From positions 1 to 24,047 of the forward strand of contig JAGXOF010000006.1 in NCBI GenBank assembly GCA_023660035.1: a stretch of DNA of 24,047 nucleotides, written 5' to 3'. Of the stretch, positions 15,063 to 21,894 are shown one piece after another. The notes under the pieces are model-generated. The model worked only from the letters and a program-made list of their open reading frames with translations. It did no database searches and was not told the DNA's origin. A program made the translations under genes and the position numbers. The stretch is from Dehalococcoidia bacterium LH_S1 (GTDB lineage: Bacteria > Chloroflexota > Dehalococcoidia > SZUA-161 > SpSt-899). Numbering within the stretch: position 1 is the stretch's first letter; each line of letters opens with the position of its first letter.

Positions 15063-15382
15063 TAAATTCTCCTCTCTGACTGCCCTAATTCCCTTTGTAC
15101 AGATTGGACCTTACTGTCTCTGGTTGAGACCTTATCCCGGCGGTCGTCGATCTTTACCGTGGTTACAACCCGCGCAACACCGCTGCCAAAAGCGCTTTCA
15201 TGCATCTTTTGTATGAGGTTCATGATTTTGTCCAGGTCGCCTTCCAGTATGGTTCCCATCGCAGTTAGCTCGTAGCTTACCTCTTTCTGGGTCTGAAGGA
15301 CCTGCAGAACTTGTGCCACGTACTTGCTAAGCGAAGGGGTCTTCGTTCCTACCGGGACAACGCTTATTTCCGCGATTGCCAT
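15062..15382 (-). CDS. MTH1187/YkoF-type thiamine-binding-family protein
   Basis: This cytosolic protein of 106 residues matches the DUF77/MTH1187 family: MAIAEISVVPVGT at the start, YVAQVLQVLQ, a YELTAMGTILEGD segment and the helix ESAFGSGVARVVTTVKIDDR. Family members are ferredoxin-like folds that bind thiamine or related pyrimidines and often form tetramers; a precise role is not established. I placed the start at 15382, where GGAGAG precedes ATG, instead of the upstream alternative at 15406, which overlaps the glyS end. It is coupled to the RACo-like gene by a TAATG overlap. Confidence 0.9.
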   Translation of the reverse strand: MAIAEISVVPVGTKTPSLSKYVAQVLQVLQTQKEVSYELTAMGTILEGDLDKIMNLIQKMHESAFGSGVARVVTTVKIDDRRDKVSTRDSKVQSVQRELGQSERRI

Positions 15383-15398
15383 TATCTCTCCCTGTTTA

Positions 15399-16769
15399 TC
15401 AATCAAACCCCAGCTGATAACTGCCGCCGGGCGGCAGCACCTCGAAGGGTTCGCCGGACAGCTTATTGCTCAGGCATCCCTTGAGTTCGGGGATGGGGAC
15501 CCTGATTTGCCGCATGGTATCGCGGTCGCGGACGGTAACCTGGTTGTCCTCCAGCGACTGGAAATCGACGGTCACGCAGAAGGGTGTCCCGATCTCGTCT
15601 TGCCTGCGGTACCGCCTTCCTATGCTCTGTGCGGTATCGTATTGCACCATCCAGTCGTGGCGCAGGTCGGAGTATATTCCCTCTGCTACCGGCATCAATT
15701 TTTCGTTCTTGCTCAATGGGAGGATAGCTACCTTGAGGGGAGCCAGCGAGGGGTGGAAATGTAACACGACGCGGAGATCGCCCTTATCGTCCAGCTGCTC
15801 CTCGTAGGCGTCGGTTAGGAATGCCAGGGCTGACCGGTCCACGCCTGCCGACGGTTCGATCACATACGGTATATAGTGTTCCTGTGTTTGTTCGTCAAAG
15901 TAGGAGAGTTTCTCCCCACTCAGATTCGCATGTTGAGTGAGATCGAAGTCAGTGCGGTTGGCAATCCCCTCCAGTTCCGACCATCCGATAGGGAAGAGGT
16001 ATTCTATATCGGTGCAACTACGGGCGTAATGCGCAAGCTCGTCTGACTCATGTGGACGAAGCCGGAGGTTCTCCCTCGTTATGCCCAGGTTGAGGTACCA
16101 GTTGAGGCGTTCCTGGACCCAGTGCCCAAACCACTCCTCGTCGGTTCCTGGCTTGACGAAGTACTCTATCTCCATTTGCTCGAATTCCCTTGTCCGGAAG
16201 ACGAAATTGCCGGGAGTGATTTCATTGCGGAAGGATTTCCCTATCTGCGCAATACCGAACGGGAGTTTTTTGCGGGTGGAGTTAAGGACATTCTGGAAAT
16301 TAACGAAGATGCCCTGTGCGGTCTCCGGGCGCAGGTAGATTTCCGCAGCATCGTCCTCGACCGGGCCCATGTGGGTTTTGAATAAGAGATTGAACATGCG
16401 CGGGTCGCTGAGCTCGCCTCCACATTCAGGGCATACATTGTCCTGCAAATCATCGGCTTTCCATCGCCTTTTGCAGTTCTTGCACTCCACGAGTGGGTCG
16501 GCAAATGTATTAACATGCCCGCTGGCTACCCATACCTGGGGGTGCATCAGGATCGCTGAGTCGATCCCGACCATGTCGTCTCGCTCTTTGACTATTGATT
16601 GCCACCAGGTGGCTTTGACATTGTTTTTGAGTTCCACCCCCAGTGGCCCGTAGTCCCAGCATGAGGAGAGGCCGCCGTAGATTTCACTCGACTGAAATAT
16701 GAAGCCCCGCCGCTTGCACAGTGATACGAGTTTGTCCATCGTCAATTCCTGCGGGGTTGCTTTGGGCAT
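15399..16769 (-). CDS. glyQS: Glycyl-tRNA synthetase, single-chain alpha2 type
   Basis: The enzyme charges tRNA-Gly with glycine. The 456-residue product is the homodimeric (GlyQS) form. It contains WDYGPLGVELKNN, a zinc ribbon CKNC...CPEC, RPETAQGIFVNFQN, class II motif 2 FRNEITPGNFVFRTREFEQM and motif 3 GVDRSALAFL near the anticodon-binding domain. The start is the ATG at 16769 with GGAGGAAGC upstream; 42 further codons in frame upstream overlap the phosphodiesterase gene and lack a ribosome site. It sits 14 bases after the phosphodiesterase gene and 16 bases before the MTH1187-type gene. No T-box leader was seen. Confidence 0.97.
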   Translation of the reverse strand: MPKATPQELTMDKLVSLCKRRGFIFQSSEIYGGLSSCWDYGPLGVELKNNVKATWWQSIVKERDDMVGIDSAILMHPQVWVASGHVNTFADPLVECKNCKRRWKADDLQDNVCPECGGELSDPRMFNLLFKTHMGPVEDDAAEIYLRPETAQGIFVNFQNVLNSTRKKLPFGIAQIGKSFRNEITPGNFVFRTREFEQMEIEYFVKPGTDEEWFGHWVQERLNWYLNLGITRENLRLRPHESDELAHYARSCTDIEYLFPIGWSELEGIANRTDFDLTQHANLSGEKLSYFDEQTQEHYIPYVIEPSAGVDRSALAFLTDAYEEQLDDKGDLRVVLHFHPSLAPLKVAILPLSKNEKLMPVAEGIYSDLRHDWMVQYDTAQSIGRRYRRQDEIGTPFCVTVDFQSLEDNQVTVRDRDTMRQIRVPIPELKGCLSNKLSGEPFEVLPPGGSYQLGFD

Positions 16770-16783
16770 TATTGCTTCCTCCT

Positions 16784-17239
16784 CTAAATCTCTATTATCT
16801 CGGATTTCACTTCCTCTTCGATAGTCAGGAGGCCGTAGGATTTCATGGCGCGTCCCGGATTGAAAAGGAGACATCCTTCTTGTACCTCGTTGCATGGCAT
16901 GTGGGAGTGGCCGAAGATGATTATGTCCACGTCATCGAACATCTGACGCACCCTTTCAGCCAGGTCATAGGGGCCTCCGGAACCGTGTGTTACGCCGATC
17001 CTTTTCCCGTTGACTTCAAATATATCCCGTGAAGGCAGCATTCCCTTCACCTCGGGTGCGTCCATATTCCCGGCCACAGCTCTCATTTCCCCAAAACCCT
17101 TGAGTCCTTCTACCACTGTTGCTTCCGTGAAATCACCGGCGTGAACTATGAGGTCGACCTCTCCCATATTGGCTTTCACTTGCGATGGGATATTTTCCAA
17201 GGACCGTGCGTGGGTGTCGGAAATGACGCCTATTATCAA
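16784..17239 (-). CDS. YfcE/MJ0936-type metallophosphoesterase
   Basis: A 151-residue calcineurin-like phosphodiesterase with the complete metal-binding series: GVISDTH (residues 4-10), VHAGDF, GNMD, THGSG and FGHSHMP. YfcE-like enzymes hydrolyse phosphodiesters in vitro with manganese or nickel, and their physiological substrate is not settled. Length is typical. It lies 14 bases after the DUF2905 gene and 14 bases before glyQS, so it is part of the same transcription unit. Confidence 0.93.
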   Translation of the reverse strand: MIIGVISDTHARSLENIPSQVKANMGEVDLIVHAGDFTEATVVEGLKGFGEMRAVAGNMDAPEVKGMLPSRDIFEVNGKRIGVTHGSGGPYDLAERVRQMFDDVDIIIFGHSHMPCNEVQEGCLLFNPGRAMKSYGLLTIEEEVKSEIIEI

Positions 17240-17253
17240 TGTATTTACCCCCT

Positions 17254-17487
17254 CTATTTGCCCAGTAGCCTCGGGAGGATATTAATGAGGAAGGTAAGCA
17301 AGGCGCTTATCACCAGGCATGTTGCCACCGGGAAGAAGAAACGAAAACTCCCTTTTTGAATAAAGATATCGGCCGGGAGATTGCCGATAAATGGGATTTT
17401 GGTCCAGAACATGAGGGAAACTCCCAGGAGGAGTATAAAGGTCCCAACCAGCACCAGGAGCTTACCAAAGGATTCGAAAGCTGCCAT
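17254..17487 (-). CDS. DUF2905 membrane protein
   Basis: This 77-residue protein has two transmembrane helices (about 9-28 and 51-70), with the conserved loop IPFIGNLPADIFIQKGSF between them, diagnostic of DUF2905. The function of the family is unknown. The ATG at 17487 is preceded by an in-frame GTG at 17490; both lie within about ten bases of the -10 box, leaving no room for a Shine-Dalgarno sequence. It is the first gene of the long minus-strand train. Confidence 0.88.
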   Translation of the reverse strand: MAAFESFGKLLVLVGTFILLLGVSLMFWTKIPFIGNLPADIFIQKGSFRFFFPVATCLVISALLTFLINILPRLLGK

Positions 17488-17498
17488 CACACTTTCTT

Positions 17499-17528
17499 AT
17501 TATAGACAACCTTAGAAGCAGATTCCAA
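17499..17528 (-). promoter_or_regulatory. Promoter of the DUF2905-glyQS operon
   Basis: A perfect -10 TATAAT (17499-17504) is preceded at 18 bases by TTGGAA (17523-17528) on the minus strand. The predicted start of transcription falls about 4 bases before the first start codon, so the message would be nearly leaderless. Confidence 0.6.
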
Positions 17529-17582
17529 GCCGTGGGTTATTTGGTACAATATTTATGCGAGGCATTGGCCTTTGACGGATGA

Positions 17583-17760
17583 AAATCACAAATTACAAAC
17601 ACCAATTTCCAAACAAATCTCAATGACCAATGACAAAATAGTAACTTATTAGCAAAGGCAGATGCTCCAATTGCTGTGTGAGAGCTTGGTTTATTAGGTG
17701 TTTTGATTATTATGATTTTTGGTATTATTTGTATCTTGTGATTTGGTTATTGGGATTTCT
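17583..17760. repeat. A/C-rich imperfect inverted repeat
   Basis: The left arm (from 17583) is rich in short CAAT/ACCAA words and the right arm (to 17760) is its imperfect reverse complement. The core AAATCACAA-TACAAA is at 17583-17600 and, inverted, at 17727-17744. Words like these occur as dispersed repeats in many environmental bacterial genomes; that is a recollection, not a search result. The right arm runs into the truncated nitroreductase gene, so the repeat marks the breakpoint. Confidence 0.55.
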
Positions 17761-18252
17761 GTTGTGAACTTTTTAGTTCCAGTCTGGGCTGCGCAAGGGG
17801 TAACGGCTGAATGGGGTGGGCGTACGGCACCATCGGCGGGTGCTCTTTACCCGCTTGGGGTGTATGTGGTCGTGGGGAATGTTGAGGGGCTGGATGCCGG
17901 GCTCTACAGTTATGAACCTGAGAAGCATCGACTGGCCAGGCTTGAGGAGAGGGAGTTGAGGGTTGAACTGGCTGAAGCTGCTTTGGACCAGGAGTGGGTT
18001 AAGGAGGGCGCTATCGACATCGTGATTAGCGCTGTCTACGGGAGAACAACCCAGAAGTACGGTGAGAAAGGCGTAAGATATGCGCGTATGGAGACAGGGC
18101 ATGCTGCTCAGAATGTGTGTCTTCAAGCCACGGCACTCGACCTGGGACTTGTAACCGTCGGCGCATTCTATGATTCGCGGGTGAGCAGGATGTTGCAATT
18201 GCCGGGAAATGAGGGGCCTCTTTACATAACCCCGGTGGGCTGGGTACGGTAA
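17719..18252 (+). pseudogene. SagB/ThcOx-type nitroreductase, N-terminally truncated
   Basis: From about residue 22 the product is a good SagB-type flavin oxidoreductase: VWAAQGVTAEWGGRTAPSAG (FMN-binding RTxPSAG, Arg 35), then ALYPLGVYVV, LYSYEPEKH, and a METGHAAQN helix, ending in LYITPVGWVR. Members oxidise azolines in peptides or reduce nitro compounds with FMN. The usual N-terminal region, about 20-50 residues with the first FMN arginines, is replaced by translated repeat sequence (residues 1-20). The start is therefore not genuine. It is the only larger intact-looking plus-strand frame right of 2713. It probably represents a stranded gene with its promoter and start lost. Confidence 0.75.
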
Positions 18253-18269
18253 AGAGTCAAAGCATTCGT

Positions 18270-18495
18270 CGAAGGCAAACGGATGCTGAACAAAACCGGG
18301 AGAGGTAAGCCAGCCCACAAGCGAGGTCTTAGCAAGGAACAGGTGGGCGTCGTGGCGGGAAACGCCTCCAGGGATTCATTTACCACGTTAACAGCATCAA
18401 CGCGTACCACAGCCGGTTAAGGGTTGGATGGTGCGCTTCAAGGGCGTGGCGACCACAGAGGCTGGCTCAATTGCCAAAATAAGGAGGGCCTCTTA
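18270..18495 (+). pseudogene. IS1595-type transposase remnant
   Basis: In three shifted plus-strand frames this stretch spells pieces of an IS1595-like transposase: GKPAHKRGLSKEQVGVV (from 18304), the typical link after the zinc ribbon; YHVNSINAYHSRL (18381-18419); and KGWMVRFKGVAT (18419-18454), the conserved C-terminal block. The middle with the catalytic acidic residues is missing, and at least two frameshifts separate the pieces. It begins within some twenty bases of the nitroreductase stop. Confidence 0.7.
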
Positions 18496-18533
18496 GCAAC
18501 ACTTGCTGCGTACAGAGCCAATTTTTTACATAC

Positions 18534-18984
18534 TCATGCTGCTTGGCTTGCTGTTCTTCTTTTAGCGATAAAGTAGAGTATCACCAGCGAGGGGAGCAGC
18601 AGGTATATTGCCGGCATATAAGGCGGGCCATAGGCAGCCAGGAACTCAGTTCCTGAAGCAAACCAGGGCTCTCCTGCCTCCTCTGCCCCTGACGGAATAG
18701 AAGCTGCTATCATTGCCCAAATATCCATTGCAGCCACAATCCATATCATAATGCTCGCCACCACTGACTTGCCCAATTGACGAACATCTAAGAAGTTAGT
18801 AACGCTGGACAGGTAAATCAAACCAGCACAGATAAGGATAACTGCTCTCCATGGGGTGAAGATGCCTGCCTGTACAGTCAACGGTCCCCATTCCCCCCCC
18901 CATGAATTCCAATATCCCGAAGCCCAAGGCGGCGATGCCCATAACGGCAACGAGTATGCTTCCAGATGTTGACCTATTATTCAT
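18534..18984 (-). pseudogene. Small four-helix membrane protein after FeoB, frameshifted at G9
   Basis: From the ATG at 18984, three bases after the feoB permease stop and behind GGAGG, the frame reads MNNRSTSGSILVAVMGIAAL and then hits a run of nine G (18892-18900). The in-frame reading beyond it becomes nonsense, but removing one G gives GGEWGPLTVQAGIFTPWRAV and a coherent membrane protein to 18534. The joined product is about 149 residues with four hydrophobic segments (ILVAVMGIAALGFGILEFM; VILICAGLIYLSSV; IMIWIVAAMDIWAMIA; IYLLLPSLVILYFIA). I do not recognise the family. The position suggests a partner of ferrous iron uptake. The shift may be a real mutation, phase variation or a base-count error. 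Confidence 0.7.
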
Positions 18985-18986
18985 CA

Positions 18987-20219
18987 CTACCAACCTCCTG
19001 CCATTCCGATTAGATTGAGTATGCTTCCAAAAACAAGGATTGTCACCACAAGGAAACCAAGGGTGTAAAGAATTTCTTTCCAATTCAGTTCCCTTAACAA
19101 CATGGCAAACGTTGCCAAGCAAGGGAAGTAAATGGTGAGCAAAACCACAGACTTGAATACCTGGTAGGTGGTCATTGCCTCTATGGGGAGTAACCCGATA
19201 GCCAAATCCTTCCTCAGGAATCCAACTACCAGAGAAGGTGTCGCCTCGGCAGGCACGCCAAATACTGCCATAAGGAATGGCTGTAGTGCACTGGCAAGTG
19301 CATCCATTGCACCGGTGGCATACAAAACCATAACAATGAGGCAGCCAAGCAGAACAAAGGGAACAGCAACAAAAAGGAAATGCCGTGTCCTATTCCAGGT
19401 CTTTCTCAGTACATTTGACCATACCGGTGCCTGATACGGAGGCATATCCATCAGTATCTCCGGTGATTCCCCGGGCCAAACTTTGTTAAGAACCCAGCCA
19501 AATCCGAGATAGCCTATCGCCAGGGTTAGAAAGACCCAGCCTATCAACTCTGGGACCAACTCCTCCATCATCCCGATTTGCGCTCCACAGGGAACAAATA
19601 CCCCCAACAGGGCTATCATCATAAACCGCTGTTTCCTTGTTTCCAGTGGCCTGCAAGCCGTCACTCCAGGGACATTGCATCCTAGGGAAACCAGGGTGGG
19701 CACGATGGCAAAGCCGTGCAGACCAATCTTGTGCAACACCGAGTCTACGAGGCTAGCTAGCCTGGGCAGGTATCCGGTATCTTCCAGAACTGCCAGCATC
19801 AGAAAGAGGGCTAGCACTGCCCATAAAACTATGCCAAAGGGCATAAACAGACCAGTCGTCAATATCCCACCAGCAGCGAAACAGGGGTCACCACCGAAAC
19901 CCTCGGCAAACACTGCTCTGTCTCCAACCAGAATAGTGAAAGCCCAATCTGGCAATCCGGCAAGTTTTTCACCTAGGAACGGAATCCAGTGGGTTCCGAA
20001 AATCCTGACGAAAAAGCCATCGGTAAATAGGCCAGCGAATTCACCGAAGAATGTCCAGAAGCCATACAGGACAGCGATGGCAAAGGGAATCCCGATGGCT
20101 GGCCTAACAGTCGCATCAGCAACGGCATCCCTCAAGCCAGGCTTATAGGTGCCAACCTCTACCGTTTCTTTGGCTATTCTATCTACCAAATCCCATCGTT
20201 GGTCAATTGTGAGTTTCAC
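18987..20219 (-). CDS. feoB: FeoB permease domain (separate gene)
   Basis: The 410-residue integral membrane part of the ferrous iron transporter FeoB is encoded alone. It holds Gate-type segments with VSLGCNVPGVTACR (conserved Cys), VFVPCGAQIGMM and the later DLAIGLLPIEAMTT...FPCLATFAMLLRE. These match the FeoB core, with about eight or more membrane helices. The normally fused N-terminal G domain is a separate gene just upstream (20203-20748), overlapping by 17 bases. I chose GTG at 20219, six bases after GGAGGTG; the ORF also opens at a GTG at 20237 that lies before this ribosome site. The combined length is about 590 residues, shorter than the usual 700-770. It imports Fe(II) in anaerobes. 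Confidence 0.93.
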   Translation of the reverse strand: MKLTIDQRWDLVDRIAKETVEVGTYKPGLRDAVADATVRPAIGIPFAIAVLYGFWTFFGEFAGLFTDGFFVRIFGTHWIPFLGEKLAGLPDWAFTILVGDRAVFAEGFGGDPCFAAGGILTTGLFMPFGIVLWAVLALFLMLAVLEDTGYLPRLASLVDSVLHKIGLHGFAIVPTLVSLGCNVPGVTACRPLETRKQRFMMIALLGVFVPCGAQIGMMEELVPELIGWVFLTLAIGYLGFGWVLNKVWPGESPEILMDMPPYQAPVWSNVLRKTWNRTRHFLFVAVPFVLLGCLIVMVLYATGAMDALASALQPFLMAVFGVPAEATPSLVVGFLRKDLAIGLLPIEAMTTYQVFKSVVLLTIYFPCLATFAMLLRELNWKEILYTLGFLVVTILVFGSILNLIGMAGGW

Positions 20220-20748
20220 TTTTGTCACCTCCCACACTCTTAGTAATTTCTTCTATTGCTACAGGTGCTGCCTCTCTCATTCTTGACACCAGTTCCTTAA
20301 ACCCCTCGCTTGTGGTGGCTACCGTAGGCACTACCGGTACCCCTAGAATTTGCTCCAATTTTTTCACGTCTGTCTTCACCTTCGCATTCTTGGCTGTATC
20401 CCACATGTTTAGTGCCACTATGACCGGGTAGCCCCTCTCTATAATTTCCAGTGCCAGGTAAAGACCGCGCTCTACCTTGGAGGCATCAATAACGCATATA
20501 ACTACGGTATCCTTCTCCTGCTCCAGCATCTTCACCGCCACCTCTTCAGCTCTATCCTTGGGCTGTAGGGAGAAGGTGCCAGGAACATCTATGAGGTCAA
20601 CGTGTTTGCCCTCAAGCAGCATCCGTCCTTTGTCAAAGTCAACGCTTGTTCCAGGGTAATTCGATACGGTAACATTGGCTCCCGCCAGACGGTTGAAGAA
20701 TACTGATTTGCCGACATTGGCCTGACCCATTAGCAGTACCTTGTTCAT
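20203..20748 (-). CDS. feoB: FeoB G-protein domain (separate gene)
   Basis: This 181-residue cytosolic GTPase is the N-terminal domain of FeoB made as its own protein. The GTP-binding motifs are all visible: G1 GQANVGKS (8-15), G2 YPGTSVDF (31-38), G3 DVPG (54-57), G4 NMWD (114-117) and G5-like ATTSEG. The GTPase regulates iron passage through the permease encoded next. The helical S domain, usually about 90 residues, looks short. The ATG overlaps the FeoA-like stop (ATGA), and the stop overlaps the permease start region. All three are therefore coupled. Confidence 0.94.
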   Translation of the reverse strand: MNKVLLMGQANVGKSVFFNRLAGANVTVSNYPGTSVDFDKGRMLLEGKHVDLIDVPGTFSLQPKDRAEEVAVKMLEQEKDTVVICVIDASKVERGLYLALEIIERGYPVIVALNMWDTAKNAKVKTDVKKLEQILGVPVVPTVATTSEGFKELVSRMREAAPVAIEEITKSVGGDKSETHN

Positions 20749-20972
20749 TTCCCCACCTCCACTATGATTTTATCGGCTAGACCCAAGCCGATAGAGGTGT
20801 TAGCCCTATCTACAGCAACTACTGCCGGACCCTTTATCGGCTGCTTGGTCATCATCTTGATTCCCCTACCTTCTCTAATACCCATACCGGCTATTTTATC
20901 CTTTAATCCTTCCCTGATCTCCTTAACTATGCCCTCCTCTTCGTACTTCATTTCAGATAGTTTCTTTTCCAT
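20745..20972 (-). CDS. feoA: FeoA-domain protein, second copy
   Basis: The 75-residue SH3-like FeoA domain protein has an N-terminal charged segment, GMGIREGRGIKMMTK, GPAVVAVDRAN and LGLADKIIVEV. FeoA assists FeoB in ferrous iron uptake, presumably by binding its cytosolic side. This one directly precedes and overlaps the FeoB G-domain gene (ATGA). A second FeoA lies just upstream at 21102-21311, and the two differ widely in sequence. Confidence 0.9.
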   Translation of the reverse strand: MEKKLSEMKYEEEGIVKEIREGLKDKIAGMGIREGRGIKMMTKQPIKGPAVVAVDRANTSIGLGLADKIIVEVGK

Positions 20973-21023
20973 TTAACCCTCCTTACTTGATTCTCCACGT
21001 CATCCTTGGGTCACTTGATACTG

Positions 21024-21041
21024 CTACATTTTCACCTCCCC
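21024..21041 (-). other. Ribosome site followed by AUG-UAG start-stop
   Basis: Between the two feoA genes, GGGGAGGTGAAA (with the spacing of a strong Shine-Dalgarno site) leads to ATG at 21029 followed at once by TAG (21024-21026). The second feoA start is 55 bases further on. This could be a relic of a deleted gene start or a start-stop element that parks ribosomes. The role is unknown. Confidence 0.35.
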
Positions 21042-21101
21042 TAGGCAATAATCTCTCCTCTAAGCAACGGCTTTTAAAAGAAACGCCAAATATTCCGTTT
21101 A

Positions 21102-21311
21102 TTACTCCACCATAATTTTCTGTGCCATACCGCGACCGATGACAACAACACTCCTATCAACTTCAACCGTCATCGGTCCCTGATTGGATACTACCCGCAC
21201 CACCTTGCCCTCAATCAGACCTCTCAGAAATAGCTTCTGTCTTAAGCCCCCTCCTCCCTCAATTGCCATAATTCTAGCTCTCTCACCAATTCTAACTTGA
21301 GTCAATACCAT
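21102..21311 (-). CDS. feoA: FeoA-domain protein, first copy
   Basis: A small cytosolic SH3-like protein with QVRIGERARIMAIEGGGGLR, KLFLRGLIEGKVVRVV, GPMTVEVDRSVVVIGRGMAQKI: a complete FeoA domain of 69 residues. I placed the start at the ATG of 21311 (nine bases after AGGAG) instead of the one at 21317, which is only three bases from it. Together with the second copy and the split FeoB it forms a feoA-feoA-feoB-feoB operon. Two FeoA proteins beside a split FeoB is a known variation of the system. Confidence 0.9.
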   Translation of the reverse strand: MVLTQVRIGERARIMAIEGGGGLRQKLFLRGLIEGKVVRVVSNQGPMTVEVDRSVVVIGRGMAQKIMVE

Positions 21312-21338
21312 TAGCATCTACTCCTACTTCACCACATA

Positions 21339-21848
21339 TCACATAAAGCGCTGGTTGCTATGTCTCATTTCTTCTTGTTGTGAAATCTGTTCCTTTTTGG
21401 TGTTCTTCCCGATTAGTATTGATTCTTCCACGGCAAACTCTGCCTCTCTCACCATCTCTGCAAGTTCCTCCGGTCTGAGATTCTTACTATACTAACATGG
21501 CCTATTGACAAAGCTCATCCCATATCCGGTAAAATCCACAATTACAATCCTTCCGTTATCCTTTAGGATTCTATGGCTTTCCATTAGAACCGCCATTGGA
21601 GCCAGGACAATGTGCAGCAAGTTTGCCATCAGCACGCCATCAAAAACATTATCTTTACCCGTTACCATCTCGGAATAGCACCCGGTCCCACAGCCCAATT
21701 CTAGGACAGTATCTCCCTCGTTGAATTGTTCTACAAGCCACCCCCTTATCATTTGGTTAACCTTTACCCCTGTGACATAAAAATTGTCCTGGTGAAAAGT
21801 GCTGGCAAGTCTGCCCCAGTATTTATATTCCTTCTCGCTTCCTGGCAT
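21339..21848 (-). pseudogene. Class I SAM methyltransferase pseudogene
   Basis: The frame opens with MPGSEKEYKYWGRLASTF and the SAM motif LELGCGTGCYSEMV (about residues 49-62). It then jumps directly to FDGVLMANLLHIV and RILKDNGRIVIVDFTGYGMS, so roughly 40-50 residues between motif I and the post-II region have been deleted. After GMSFVNRPC comes an in-frame TAG (21492-21494), then the same frame continues with NLRPEELAEMVREAEFAVEE and SILIGKNTKK to a TGA at 21339-21341. That tail is the usual methyltransferase C-terminus. It is thus a damaged UbiE-like gene with an internal deletion and a nonsense codon. It lies between the FmdE-like gene and feoA on the same strand. Confidence 0.8.
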
Positions 21849-21894
21849 TTTAACTTCCTTTTTATATCGTTTTCCTTGGTTTTACAGTTCTCTC

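Noticed and set aside
15324..15807. Plus-strand frames of 113-146 codons opposite glyQS and the MTH1187-type gene
   Set aside because: They are antisense shadows of confident genes and show no motif or ribosome site.
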